A DNA stretch of 64,000 bases from Paenibacillus sp. 32352 (GCF_002042965.1 NZ_MZNT01000003.1:558001-622000); one strand, 5' to 3'. Positions 17,140 through 25,768 are shown, numbered from the stretch's first letter. The notes: generated from the letters alone by a model not told the origin. Program-made: numbers and translations.

Positions 17140-17700
17140 ATGAATCTGGCCAACAAAATTACGTTAGTCCGGATTTGCATGATTCCATTAGTAGTACTGT
17201 TTCTATATCCCTACCCGAATAAGGCTATGGAGCCTTATGGGGAAATCGTTGCAGCAGGAATATTCCTGCTTGCAGCGGCGACTGATCGGTTGGACGGATA
17301 CGTAGCAAGAACCTGCAATCAGGTTACTCGACTGGGCATGCTGCTTGACCCGCTGGCGGATAAGCTGCTGATTAGCGCAGCCTTGATTGTTTTGGTCGAG
17401 AGCCATAAGCTTCCTTCCTGGATAGCCGCTATTGTGATCGCTCGCGAGATGCTGATAACAGCGATACGGATCGTCGCTGCTCGCAAAAAGATAGCGCTAG
17501 CAGCGGATCATTGGGGCAAAATCAAGCTCGCTGCGCAGGTTGCAGCCGTTACGGCTGTCATCCTGAATCAAGAGCTGGCCTCCTGGTTCGGCGGAATAGA
17601 AATCGATCAGATCCTGATGTATGCGGCGGCAGTGCTGACAGTTTACTCTGGGTATCATTATTGGAAAAACAACATGAATCGGTTGGAACTCCATGGGTAG
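17140..17700 (+). CDS. pgsA: CDP-alcohol phosphatidyltransferase, PgsA-like
   Basis: 186 residues with about four to five membrane helices. The complete CDP-alcohol transferase motif D-x2-D-G-x2-A-R-x8-G-x3-D-x3-D is read from DRLDGYVAR to LLDPLADK (residues ~48-70). PgsA joins CDP-diacylglycerol to glycerol-3-phosphate, the first step of phosphatidylglycerol synthesis. GGAGG precedes ATG; it is 37 bases behind the coaD-like gene and probably co-transcribed. Whether it is the housekeeping copy cannot be told from this window. Confidence 0.85.
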   Translation: MNLANKITLVRICMIPLVVLFLYPYPNKAMEPYGEIVAAGIFLLAAATDRLDGYVARTCNQVTRLGMLLDPLADKLLISAALIVLVESHKLPSWIAAIVIAREMLITAIRIVAARKKIALAADHWGKIKLAAQVAAVTAVILNQELASWFGGIEIDQILMYAAAVLTVYSGYHYWKNNMNRLELHG

Positions 17701-17734
17701 CTTCAGCCTAGGTTTCTAAGGGAGAGGATGAGCA

Positions 17735-18193
17735 ATGCGCATTATCGTAACTGGCGGAGCTATCATTAAGGACCGGGATGGCAGAATCCTGATGCAAAAA
17801 AGATCGGACTACGGCCATTGGGGGCTTCCCGGAGGCGGGATGGAGGCCGGGGAATCCGTCGAAGAGACGATGAGAAGAGAAGTTTATGAAGAAACGGGAC
17901 TTATCGTTGATGATTGCGAGCTCTACGCAGTCTATAGCGGTCCGAGAATGCAGTACCGGTATCCGGACGGCAACGAAGTCGTCTTCGTCATGTTTATATT
18001 TGAAGCGGGAGCAGACTGGGAGAAGAAGCTTGCAGCCGACGGAACCACGCTCCTGTTTCGAGATTGTCATCACGAATCTTTAGTGCTGGAATTTAAGCAT
18101 TTGTCGGAAGTGGAGCTAGAGGAGGTAAGCACTGTACAGCGGCCGTTATTTGAGGACTTGAAGAACGGGGAACGTAAGCTGCTTCGGACGTAA
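17735..18193 (+). CDS. NUDIX hydrolase
   Basis: 152 residues with a full Nudix box, G-x5-E-x7-R-E-V-x-E-E-x-G-L, read from GGMEAGESVEE to YEETGLIV (residues ~30-55). It cleaves a nucleoside diphosphate linked to another moiety. The N-terminal VTGGAIIKDRDGRILMQKR is typical of MutT/ADP-ribose-type members. 34 bases after pgsA; GGGAGAGG before the ATG. Confidence 0.9.
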   Translation: MRIIVTGGAIIKDRDGRILMQKRSDYGHWGLPGGGMEAGESVEETMRREVYEETGLIVDDCELYAVYSGPRMQYRYPDGNEVVFVMFIFEAGADWEKKLAADGTTLLFRDCHHESLVLEFKHLSEVELEEVSTVQRPLFEDLKNGERKLLRT

Positions 18194-18221
18194 GGCCAAC
18201 TGGTAAAAAGGGGGAGCTGGA

Positions 18222-19016
18222 ATGGAGATGGGAGCGAAGCTCGGCCAAGGTAGGGAAGCAGAGGTATACAGGTACGGGGAAGGTCAGGTCGTGAAGCTGT
18301 TTTTTGCTCATACGCCGCTCAATGTTATTGAACATGAATTTAAAATGGCGTCCACGATTCAGGATTCTGAATTGCCGATGGCAAAGGCATATACAACCGT
18401 ACAAGTGAACGGCAGAGGCGGGATAGTATATGAGCAGCTTGAAGGACCGACATTGCTGCACGTGCTCTTGGAGGACCACTCCAAAGCCGCATGGATAGGG
18501 GAGATAAGTGCCCGGCTGCACGCGAGGGTTCACCGATGCCGCAAGGAACATCTTCCTTCACAGAAAGAAGCTTATGAGAAGAAAATAAGGGCCGTGAAGC
18601 TGGATTCCGGCTTGAAAGATAAGGCGCTTCGGCTGCTGGAGCAGCTGCCCGACTCTCAGGAGGTATGCCACGGGGACTTTCATCCGGATAATGTGCTGCT
18701 TACGGCGCAAGGAGCCTACGTTATTGATTGGATTAATGCCAAAAGTGGACATCGGGCCGCAGATTTCGTCTTAAGCGCCCTCATGCTGAAAATAGCCGAG
18801 CTTCCCGATCATATTCCGAATGCCGGGCAGTTCCATCTGGCAAGAGCATCGCTGTACAAATCCTATACCCAATCCTACCTAAAAGAGCTGCCCCTCTCTA
18901 AGGAGGAGGTTATTCCGTGGATCCCGCTTGCGGCGATCTTCCGGCTGGAGCAAGGAATTGGGTCGGAGCACTACCGTTTGCTCAAAATCATTCGGAGGTC
19001 CTTAAGCCGCCTATGA
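18222..19016 (+). CDS. Aminoglycoside-phosphotransferase-like kinase
   Basis: 264 residues with the APH/choline-kinase fold. The ATP loop is LGQGREAEVYRYGEGQVVKLF. The catalytic loop CHGDFHPDNVLL is near residue 150, and the metal-binding Asp is in VIDWINA near 170. Such proteins phosphorylate antibiotics, choline or other small alcohols; this one is not close enough to a named resistance enzyme to call. GGGGGAG precedes the ATG. The next gene overlaps its stop by four bases. Confidence 0.85.
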   Translation: MEMGAKLGQGREAEVYRYGEGQVVKLFFAHTPLNVIEHEFKMASTIQDSELPMAKAYTTVQVNGRGGIVYEQLEGPTLLHVLLEDHSKAAWIGEISARLHARVHRCRKEHLPSQKEAYEKKIRAVKLDSGLKDKALRLLEQLPDSQEVCHGDFHPDNVLLTAQGAYVIDWINAKSGHRAADFVLSALMLKIAELPDHIPNAGQFHLARASLYKSYTQSYLKELPLSKEEVIPWIPLAAIFRLEQGIGSEHYRLLKIIRRSLSRL

Positions 19017-19558
19017 AGCAAAAGATTGCGAACCGTCCGCACTGGAGCAGAATTGTGCAAAAAAGATATTATCAGCGGAATGTGAACGACGATGTGTTCG
19101 AGGGATATGTAAGCTTTCTGTGCTTGGATAAAGTACGGGAGCCTCTTTTTGTCCAGTATGCTGAGGAAAGAATCTGTATCGCTGCTGATGGCTATACCTG
19201 GCTGATGCTGTTTCCGGCGAACCGTCATCATAGCATCACCGTGATGCTGGATACCAAAGATCAAGTGCTTCAATGGTATTTCGATATCATCAAGCACATG
19301 GAGCTGAACGACGAAGGAGTACCTGTCATTCATGATCTTTATTTGGATTTGGTTTTGATGCCTGGAGGAAGCTATCATATCCTGGATGAAGAAGAGCTGC
19401 AAGCGGCTCTTGATAACGGCACCATTGGGACGGAAGACTATAAAATGGCGGTGCAAGAACTGGAGTCCGTCCGGCAAAGCATCGAAAACGGGAACAACCC
19501 CTACGTTCTTCATGTACAGAAATATGTGGAGCTGCTGCGAGAGTGCCGTTCCATATAA
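19013..19558 (+). CDS. DUF402-family protein (nucleoside di/triphosphatase-like)
   Basis: 181 residues from the ATG that overlaps the kinase stop (ATGA), with GGAGG upstream. The DUF402 core is seen in QWYFDIIKHMELNDEGVPVIHDLYLDLVLMP in outline, which carries the conserved acidic and Tyr residues. Characterised relatives are metal-dependent nucleoside tri/diphosphatases. The C-terminal acidic helices are also usual. Translationally coupled to the kinase. Confidence 0.85.
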   Translation: MKQKIANRPHWSRIVQKRYYQRNVNDDVFEGYVSFLCLDKVREPLFVQYAEERICIAADGYTWLMLFPANRHHSITVMLDTKDQVLQWYFDIIKHMELNDEGVPVIHDLYLDLVLMPGGSYHILDEEELQAALDNGTIGTEDYKMAVQELESVRQSIENGNNPYVLHVQKYVELLRECRSI

Positions 19559-19577
19559 AGCTTTTATCCTTTTGTTT

Positions 19578-19630
19578 AAAAAAAGCCGTGTTTCTTTCCC
19601 GCTAATGGAGAGGAAAATAGGGCTTTTTGC
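19578..19630 (+). terminator. Terminator between convergent genes
   Basis: AAAAAGCC..TTTCTTTCC pairs imperfectly with GGAAAATAGGGCTTTTT. The A-rich left side may also stop the minus-strand yvgK-like gene. Confidence 0.6.
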
Positions 19631-19643
19631 TATTTACGAAGCG

Positions 19644-20594
19644 CTAGCTTTCGTATAACCGTTGGCCGGTCAGCGATAAATCGTAGCCTTGGATCGCTCG
19701 AAGCTCATTTTGGAAGGATTCCGATTGCAATATACGAATGACCGTGTCTATCCATATCTGATTTTCCGGCTTACGAAGCATGACAAGATCGTAGCGTTCC
19801 TCTATCAAAGGGATAAAATCGACTTGACCGACGATAGCCGCAGCCTTCTCAATACCGACGCCCACATCGGCTTCGCCGGAGGCGACTTTACCCGCAACCG
19901 CCATATGGTTCGTCTCTTCTCTCTCGTACCCATCGAGCTGCTCGGGGCGAATCCCGTGAAGACGCAGCTGCTCATCCAGCAGCACGCGGGCTCCCGAGCC
20001 TATTTCCCGGTTGACCAAACGCAAGCCCGGCCGGCTCAAATCGGGCCAGCTCTTGATCTTTAGCGGATTCCCCTTCTGCACATAAAGACCGGCCTTTCGG
20101 GACAGCATGTTGACCACCGTGTAGGAAAATCCTACGAGCAGCTTCCGGATATAGGGGAGGTTGTATTCTCCCGTGTCTCCGTCCAGCAGGTGGGTGCTCA
20201 CGATGTCGGATTCACCGCGGTACATAGCGATCAAGCTGTCAAGGCTGCCGACATAGGAACGAAGGGGGCGGATACCGGGAAGCTGCTTCTCCATATGCTT
20301 CGCCAGCAAATCGAGGCTGATATCCTGGCCTGTGATCACAACGGAACGAGCTTCCAAGCCGGAACGCACAGGAGCTGACGCAGCGGGCTGATTGATGGCG
20401 ACAGTATGCTCAATGGCCTGGACTTGCTTGGCTCTTTGCTTGTAACGGTTCAAATCCTCGGCGTCTACCCGCATTTGCTTGCCTACCCTATAGGAGGGGA
20501 GCTCCCCTTTTTTAATAAGATCATAGACCGTGAGCTTGGATATTTTTAATAGCTTGGCGATTTCTTCTGTCGTGTAGGACATCTCGCTGGTCAT
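19644..20594 (-). CDS. YvgK-like HTH / molybdate-binding regulator
   Basis: 316 residues. An excisionase/MerR-type HTH comes first (MSYTTEEIAKLLKISKLTVYDLIKKGELPSYRVGKQMRV in outline), then a periplasmic-binding-protein-like domain (SYVGSLDSLIAMYRGESDIVSTHLLDG and GEADVGVGIEKAA). This is the architecture of one-component regulators such as B. subtilis YvgK, where the binding domain senses molybdate-like anions. It is divergent from modA, and the 118-base gap contains a striking tandem operator. ATG 20594 has GGGAGG 6 nt upstream. Likely a repressor of modAB. Confidence 0.88.
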   Translation of the reverse strand: MTSEMSYTTEEIAKLLKISKLTVYDLIKKGELPSYRVGKQMRVDAEDLNRYKQRAKQVQAIEHTVAINQPAASAPVRSGLEARSVVITGQDISLDLLAKHMEKQLPGIRPLRSYVGSLDSLIAMYRGESDIVSTHLLDGDTGEYNLPYIRKLLVGFSYTVVNMLSRKAGLYVQKGNPLKIKSWPDLSRPGLRLVNREIGSGARVLLDEQLRLHGIRPEQLDGYEREETNHMAVAGKVASGEADVGVGIEKAAAIVGQVDFIPLIEERYDLVMLRKPENQIWIDTVIRILQSESFQNELRAIQGYDLSLTGQRLYES

Positions 20595-20624
20595 GACAAT
20601 CCTCCCGGACGATATAAATTAGGA

Positions 20625-20654
20625 TTTACTATTGTATGGTGGTGTCGCTATAAT
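20625..20654 (+). promoter_or_regulatory. Promoter of modAB
   Basis: TTTACT (20625-20630), 18 nt, TATAAT (20649-20654). The operator decamers begin 4 bases after the -10, so a bound regulator would cover the start site. Confidence 0.55.
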
Positions 20655-20658
20655 AGAT

Positions 20659-20698
20659 CTAATTATATTTAATTATAACTAATTATATCTAATTATAA
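20659..20698 (+). promoter_or_regulatory. Four tandem 10-bp operator repeats before modA
   Basis: Four back-to-back decamers: CTAATTATAT, TTAATTATAA, CTAATTATAT, CTAATTATAA (consensus YTAATTATAW). The exact 10-bp period places each on the same DNA face. They lie between the -10 and the modA ribosome site. Confidence 0.7.
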
Positions 20699-20712
20699 CA
20701 AAGGAGAATGAA

Positions 20713-21564
20713 ATGTTTACATACTGTAAAAAAAGCTTGGCCATGTCCCTGCTTGTAGGGCTGGCCGTCCTATTCTCCGGATGCGGCACACAGCCGCAAG
20801 CGGGTGCAGGCTCCAGCGACTCAAACCCATCACTAGCAGCCTCAAGCCCGGCCCCGGCCGCCAAGGTAGAGCTGACCATTTCAGCCGCCGCCAGCTTAAC
20901 GGATGCATTGAAGGAGATTCAAGCATCTTACGAAGCCAAGCACAGCAATGTGAAGCTGAACTTTAACTTCGGAGCCTCCGGCTCGCTGCAGCAGCAGATA
21001 GAACAAGGAGCGCCGGCGGACTTGTTTCTCTCGGCCGCGACCAAAAACATGCAGGCGCTTGTAGATAAGCAGCTGGTCGATAAAGATAAACAAAAGAACC
21101 TGCTGACGAACGAGCTTGTCGTAGTCGTTCCGGCTGATACCAATGCTTCGATCGGTAAGGAAGAGGATTTGACCCTTTCGACCGTGAAGAGCATTGCTAT
21201 CGGCATCCCGGAAAGCGTTCCGGCAGGAAACTATGCCAAGGAAGCGCTGACCCATGCGAAGCTGTGGGAGAGCCTCCAGCCCAAAACCGTACAAGGCAAG
21301 GATGTCCGTCAGGTGCTTCAGTATGTAGAGACCGGGAATTCCGATGCAGGCTTCGTTTATAAAACGGATGCCCTGACATCGAAGAAAGTCCGGGTGGCCT
21401 TCTCCGTTAATCCGTCCTGGTATACGCCTGTGGAATACCCCATCGGGATCGTGAAGGCGACAAAGCACGGCAAGGAAGCGGCGGAAGTATACGATTATTT
21501 GCAGTCGAAGGAAGCGCTGGATGTGTTCGTCAAATACGGCTTCTCCGCGCCTAAAGGATCCTGA
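20713..21564 (+). CDS. modA: Molybdate ABC transporter substrate-binding lipoprotein
   Basis: 283 residues. A lipoprotein signal (LLVGLAVLFSGCGTQ) anchors it outside the membrane. ModA features: LTISAAASLTDALKEIQ, FNFGASGSLQQQIEQGAPADLFLSAA, and late VETGNSDAGFVYKTDA, which form the oxyanion pocket. It delivers molybdate or tungstate to ModB. AAAGGAG precedes the ATG; modB starts inside or next to its stop. Divergent from the YvgK-like regulator, as in the B. subtilis yvgKLM cluster. Confidence 0.94.
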   Translation: MFTYCKKSLAMSLLVGLAVLFSGCGTQPQAGAGSSDSNPSLAASSPAPAAKVELTISAAASLTDALKEIQASYEAKHSNVKLNFNFGASGSLQQQIEQGAPADLFLSAATKNMQALVDKQLVDKDKQKNLLTNELVVVVPADTNASIGKEEDLTLSTVKSIAIGIPESVPAGNYAKEALTHAKLWESLQPKTVQGKDVRQVLQYVETGNSDAGFVYKTDALTSKKVRVAFSVNPSWYTPVEYPIGIVKATKHGKEAAEVYDYLQSKEALDVFVKYGFSAPKGS

Positions 21565-22223
21565 TGAACGGAATATCGTTCTGGTCACCAGTCCAATTAT
21601 CGCTGCAAGTAGCGCTATTGTCCAGTGTGGCGGTAACTATCGTTGGGGTAGGTTTGGCATATTGGATGTCAAGGAGATCGTTCAAGGGAAAAATTCTCGT
21701 GGAGACGGCCTTCATGCTTCCGCTTGTGCTGCCCCCGACGGTGGTCGGCTTCCTGCTGCTTGTGCTGCTTGGAAGAAAAAGCGGGCTGGGGCGCCTGATC
21801 GAGTGGATCTTTACGGCGCCGATCATATTTACATGGTGGGCTGCCGTTATTGCCTCGGTCGTCGTTGCTTTTCCTCTGGTATATCAGACGATGAAGGTCG
21901 GTTTTGCATCGATAGATCAAAGCTTGGAGGATGCCGGCCGATCCATGGGGGCGAATGAGTGGCAGCTGTTCCGGTATGTTACGCTACCTCTGGCTGCTCA
22001 TTCTCTCATCACTGCTTTTATACTTGGCTTCGCGCGCGCATTGGGTGAGTTTGGAGCAACGCTGATGATAGCAGGCAATATTCCCGGAAAAACCCAAACG
22101 ATTCCGACCGCCATCTATGTAGCCGTGGATTCCGGGAATATGCATCTGGCCTGGGCCTGGACCGGGATGATGATCCTTATTTCCTTCGTTATGCTGCTGC
22201 TTACTGGAAGGAAGAGAAGCTAG
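21564..22223 (+). CDS. modB: Molybdate ABC transporter permease
   Basis: 219 residues, about five membrane helices. The permease EAA loop EDAGRSMGANEWQLFRYVTLPLA near residue 130 docks the ATPase. FARALGEFGATLMIAGNIPGKTQT is the ModB/CysT hallmark. Its ATG overlaps the modA TGA (tgATGA). No modC ATPase gene follows; the next gene is convergent. The transporter therefore needs an ATPase encoded elsewhere. Confidence 0.94.
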   Translation: MNGISFWSPVQLSLQVALLSSVAVTIVGVGLAYWMSRRSFKGKILVETAFMLPLVLPPTVVGFLLLVLLGRKSGLGRLIEWIFTAPIIFTWWAAVIASVVVAFPLVYQTMKVGFASIDQSLEDAGRSMGANEWQLFRYVTLPLAAHSLITAFILGFARALGEFGATLMIAGNIPGKTQTIPTAIYVAVDSGNMHLAWAWTGMMILISFVMLLLTGRKRS

Positions 22224-22262
22224 CCGTCCTTTTATAGTTGCAGGAATGCTGAACGGATCGGG

Positions 22263-22919
22263 TCAGGTCTTGGTATCCTGTTGGGACAGCCGTTCCAATA
22301 CGATCTGAACGGCAATGGCATCATCCAGATAGCCGATCGGGAACACGTAATCAGGGATTATATCCGTAGATAAGATAAAGTAAAGCAGAGCGCTCCCCAG
22401 GATCGCTCTTTTTTCTGTTGACAGGTCGTCCTTGCCAAAGAGCTCGTACATTTGCCTAAGCTCGTCGATAAAAGGACCGGCGCTGTTCACGCTGTCGACC
22501 TTCGCCTGAAAATCCTCGATAATGATGCGCCGTCCTTCCTCCGTCAACGCATATTGCTCATACTTGGTAAGCTCCTTGCGTACCTGCTCGGTGGTGAACT
22601 TGGAATCAAACAAATTGTAGCTTAACAGCACCTCTTTAATACTATCGACGGAGGCATGAAGTTCCGAATTATCCGCAGCGGATGGGGAGACCGTTTCGAG
22701 TCCTGCGGCTTGAAAAAGCCGTTCGGAAGGGATGCCCAGATGTACGGCAAACAGATGGAGGTGGTCCATCTTCGCTTTTTGCTTGCCGTTAATGATGCGT
22801 GAAATAATGGCGGTATCAATTCCGGTAAGAGCACTCAATTTCCGCATGGACATGGATCTTTCTTTCAGCAGCGCTTTTAATATTTCACCGACATACGGGC
22901 CCTGTTGATTTGCGTTCAT
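22263..22919 (-). CDS. XRE helix-turn-helix protein with C-terminal DUF1232 (YkvA-like)
   Basis: 218 residues from ATG 22919, which has AAAGGAG 7 nt upstream; a longer frame to 23015 lacks one. The N-terminal XRE HTH is ILKALLKERSMSMRKLSALTGIDTAIISRIINGKQK in outline. The C-terminal DUF1232 has LGSALLYFILSTDIIPDYVFPIGYLDDAIAV, a short amphipathic or membrane-dipping helix pair. The pairing suggests a membrane-associated or stress-linked regulator. Divergent from the YtaF-like gene with a shared repeat in the gap. Confidence 0.8.
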   Translation of the reverse strand: MNANQQGPYVGEILKALLKERSMSMRKLSALTGIDTAIISRIINGKQKAKMDHLHLFAVHLGIPSERLFQAAGLETVSPSAADNSELHASVDSIKEVLLSYNLFDSKFTTEQVRKELTKYEQYALTEEGRRIIIEDFQAKVDSVNSAGPFIDELRQMYELFGKDDLSTEKRAILGSALLYFILSTDIIPDYVFPIGYLDDAIAVQIVLERLSQQDTKT

Positions 22920-22963
22920 TAGGTTTCTCCTTTCCGGCAAAGCCATTTCGACTCCAGTGTTGA

Positions 22964-23009
22964 TTTTTCTCAACAAATGTTGCGAAGGACAGGCACTTTT
23001 CCTCAACAA
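22964..23009. promoter_or_regulatory. Direct repeat TTTTYCTCAACAA between divergent genes
   Basis: TTTTTCTCAACAA at 22964-22976 and TTTTCCTCAACAA at 22997-23009, 33 bases apart (about three helical turns). It is a candidate operator for the XRE-DUF1232 protein. Confidence 0.35.
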
Positions 23010-23051
23010 TCTCAATACGATGAAGTAAACAGAGAAGAGGAGTGGAATCGT

Positions 23052-23687
23052 ATGGCATGGTTATTTATTCTCGGATTTGCTTTATCATCAAGTCTGGATA
23101 ATTTGGGAGTCGGGATCTCCTATGGAATTCGCGGGATTCGAATCGGTCTTGTCTCTAACCTCATCATGGCTGCCATTTGCTTTATATTGAGCGAAGCGGG
23201 GATTGTGGGCGGCCAGTGGATATCCAGGATTTTGCCCGGCATCTTCCCTACACTTGTCGGAGCCTTTGTATTGATCATTATCGGCATTCGCATCGTACTG
23301 CTGGCGTTACCGCGCAAGAAGCAACTATCGGAATCGCCGGCCGAGCCCTTATCAAATGGCGATTCTTTAAAGGAGCTGCTAAAAAATCCGGAGAAAGCGG
23401 ATCTTGATCGATCGGGTGAGATCGGGTATCTGGAAGCGGTTGTACTCGGTTTGGCGTTATCGGCCAACGCGGTTACGAACGGTTTGGGGGCGGGGCTCCT
23501 CGGTTTGTCGCCACTCGCTATAGCTGTAACGGCAGCCATCGGCAGCTTTATTACCGTATGGGCCGGGACTGCCATCGGGCGGAAAGCTTCAACGGTTCGT
23601 ATCGGTTCTTTCCATTTGGGTCAAATGGGTACGCTGATAAGCGGTGTTGTTCTGCTCGTGATTGCTTGCAATGCTTTGTTCGGATAA
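23052..23687 (+). CDS. YtaF/MntP-like membrane protein
   Basis: 211 residues, about six helices. Two repeated motifs mark the family: ALSSSLDNLGVGISYGIRG near the N-terminus and GLALSANAVTNGLGAGLLG in the second half, each with an Asp or Asn in a membrane helix. Relatives are the sporulation membrane protein YtaF and the manganese exporter MntP. A charged loop of ~45 residues (including LKNPEKADLDRSGEIGYLEA) separates the halves. ATG 23052 follows AGGAG. The paired repeats fit an ion transporter; the ion is not known. Confidence 0.85.
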   Translation: MAWLFILGFALSSSLDNLGVGISYGIRGIRIGLVSNLIMAAICFILSEAGIVGGQWISRILPGIFPTLVGAFVLIIIGIRIVLLALPRKKQLSESPAEPLSNGDSLKELLKNPEKADLDRSGEIGYLEAVVLGLALSANAVTNGLGAGLLGLSPLAIAVTAAIGSFITVWAGTAIGRKASTVRIGSFHLGQMGTLISGVVLLVIACNALFG

Positions 23688-23848
23688 GGCCAGGAATGCC
23701 GTGGTACCATACTTGTCTATTTATTTTACGGTTCACAAGAGGCTAATATGACAGAAGTTGGATGTCTATTGGATACAGGTCTTTTTTACTATACTTTATG
23801 GATTTCGAGTCTCGTGGCCAAGTAGAGGAGGCAGTTTTGAATCCATAG

Positions 23849-23870
23849 CCCCACTTTGTGGGGTTTTTTC
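23849..23870 (+). terminator. Terminator after ytaF-like gene
   Basis: CCCCAC-TTT-GTGGGG then six T. It lies ~160 bases after the gene; the stretch between shows nothing else. Confidence 0.8.
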
Positions 23871-23981
23871 ATGAGTATAGGCCTATTGGATGGAAAGGAA
23901 AGAATTTACTGCAACAATATGTCATTTTGTGGTAGCATATAGGGGGTTGGAATTTCTAGCCAACAGCAAAGGAGGCACCCC

Positions 23982-24449
23982 TTGATTACACGGATTACGG
24001 AGCTTCCCACTGACAAACGGATCGCCGGGGTTCACTGCATACCGGTGCTGGCTAACGGCGACATGGTCATGGTATGGGATCAAGAGGAACAGACTTTAAC
24101 GACTATCGGCGGAAGACTCGAGGGTAATGAAACAAAAGAAGAGGGTTTACATAGAGAGGCTATGGAGGAAGCGGGGATCGTGTTAGCCGGTGAGCGGTAT
24201 CCCTTCGCCTGCTGGTATTGGGAAGATACGTATACGTATACCGTATTTTTTCTAACCAGAGTCGGTAGCTTTCACCGAATGCCGGAAGGCTTTGAAAAAA
24301 CAGGCTATGTCATTATGAGCTTTCGTACCGCGGCTCAAATGATTAACGCAATAGAAGGGCCTGGCTTACGGACGGACCTAATTGCAATGGCAGAACAGCA
24401 CTTGGAGCCGTTTCTTGCCTGCGAACAGGAACAGGGAGGAATCATATGA
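23982..24449 (+). CDS. NUDIX hydrolase
   Basis: 155 residues with a full Nudix box from GGRLEGNETKEEG to EAMEEAGIVL (residues ~43-68). It starts with TTG, 8 nt after AAGGAGG; no ATG fits better. It overlaps the next gene by four bases (ATGA), so the two are coupled. Confidence 0.85.
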   Translation: MITRITELPTDKRIAGVHCIPVLANGDMVMVWDQEEQTLTTIGGRLEGNETKEEGLHREAMEEAGIVLAGERYPFACWYWEDTYTYTVFFLTRVGSFHRMPEGFEKTGYVIMSFRTAAQMINAIEGPGLRTDLIAMAEQHLEPFLACEQEQGGII

Positions 24450-25213
24450 TCATTCGTGAAACGGATCGGGAATTTGTGATGATCACGCAGCATGACCATG
24501 CTTGCTTGTCCGGGCACCTTGCTGCTCAATTATGTGACGATTTGTTTCTAGAGGCCGGCTGTATTCCGGATGTATTGCTGGCTATTCAAGAGCATGACCG
24601 GGGATGGATCCGTCTGGATCATACGCCTATCTGGAACGACCGGGACCAGGTGCCGTTCTCCTTTAACGACTACCCGATGCTGCCCAAGCTTGTTCTGTAT
24701 ACGTTAGGAATTGATGAAGTGGAACAAAGAAACGAGTACGCCGCTTTGCTTTGCAGCCTGCATTATGCTTCATTCCAGCATCTACGCAGCTCTACTCATC
24801 CGGATTGCATTGCTTTTTGCAGCAGAGAGGCCGACAGGCAGGAGCGCTTGCTTAGGAAGCTTAAGCTTCCACAGGAGGTCGTAGGCAGGCATTTCCAGCT
24901 TCTGCAGCTGTGCGACGACTTATCGTTATATATTTGCTTGAATCGTCCGGGCTCGCCGAAGGAGCAGGAGCATCCCTGGTACCGTGACGGCTTCAAGCGT
25001 TCCGAGCCCCTGCTTCCAGAAGGCTGCCCCCGGCTGCTTGCAGAGTGGGTGAATGAGAAGGAAATCAAGATGACGCCGTTCCTATTCAAGAAAAAGTTTC
25101 AGACGAGTATTCCTGTCAAGCATGTCTCCAAGGACATGATCCGGTCAAAGGGCTTAAACACAGCGTATACTCAGGCGATTGCACATGAACAGGAGGTATC
25201 GATTGTAAGCTAA
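24446..25213 (+). CDS. DUF3891-family protein
   Basis: 255 residues of the uncharacterised DUF3891 family, recognised from the N-terminal TQHDHACLSGHLA, then AIQEHDRGW, and later LCDDLSLYICLNRPG. The His/Asp-rich pattern (QHDH, EHDRGW, LHYA, CDD) resembles the metal-binding arrangement of HD-type phosphohydrolases; that is inference. Translationally coupled to the preceding NUDIX enzyme. Confidence 0.8.
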   Translation: MIIRETDREFVMITQHDHACLSGHLAAQLCDDLFLEAGCIPDVLLAIQEHDRGWIRLDHTPIWNDRDQVPFSFNDYPMLPKLVLYTLGIDEVEQRNEYAALLCSLHYASFQHLRSSTHPDCIAFCSREADRQERLLRKLKLPQEVVGRHFQLLQLCDDLSLYICLNRPGSPKEQEHPWYRDGFKRSEPLLPEGCPRLLAEWVNEKEIKMTPFLFKKKFQTSIPVKHVSKDMIRSKGLNTAYTQAIAHEQEVSIVS

Positions 25214-25294
25214 ACGGAATGGGGTTGAAGGATGAACCCTGAATCTTTCCTTAACGCCGTGCATTCATTTTGTCATCAGCGAGGAGATGATTAG

Positions 25295-25768
25295 ATGACC
25301 TACCATATTCGCGTAAGACCCAGTGCATTAATCATACAGTCCAACTGTATTTTAATGGTCGAATATAAAGACAGTGACGGCGTTCATTACAATTTGCCGG
25401 GAGGAGGGGCCGAGCCGGGAGAGACTTTGGTGGAGGGTGCAGCGAGAGAAGTGCAGGAAGAAACCTGCGCTGCTGTAGAGGTTGGCCCGATAGCCTTCGT
25501 ATATGAAATGGCTCCGCATAAGCAATCCGGCGATTATCCGAACGCACCGCACACCTTGTCTGTCATTTTTGAATGCTTTTTAAAGGAGGATGAGATCCCG
25601 AGATTACCGGACCGGCCGGACCTGCATCAAACTGCTGTGAAGTGGGTTCCTATACCAAGTCTAGATTCTATTGTGTTGTATCCCAATATCAAAAGTCATA
25701 TCCGGGAATATGTGAGCAGGCGCAAAACTATCGAGCTTATCGAAGACCATAGCCTGGAATGCTATTAA
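25295..25768 (+). CDS. NUDIX hydrolase
   Basis: 157 residues. The Nudix box is read from GGGAEPGETLVEGA to EVQEETCAAV (residues ~33-58); Cys replaces the usual Gly after EET. GAGGAG is ~5 nt before the ATG. Third NUDIX gene in 8 kb. Substrate unknown. Confidence 0.87.
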   Translation: MTYHIRVRPSALIIQSNCILMVEYKDSDGVHYNLPGGGAEPGETLVEGAAREVQEETCAAVEVGPIAFVYEMAPHKQSGDYPNAPHTLSVIFECFLKEDEIPRLPDRPDLHQTAVKWVPIPSLDSIVLYPNIKSHIREYVSRRKTIELIEDHSLECY

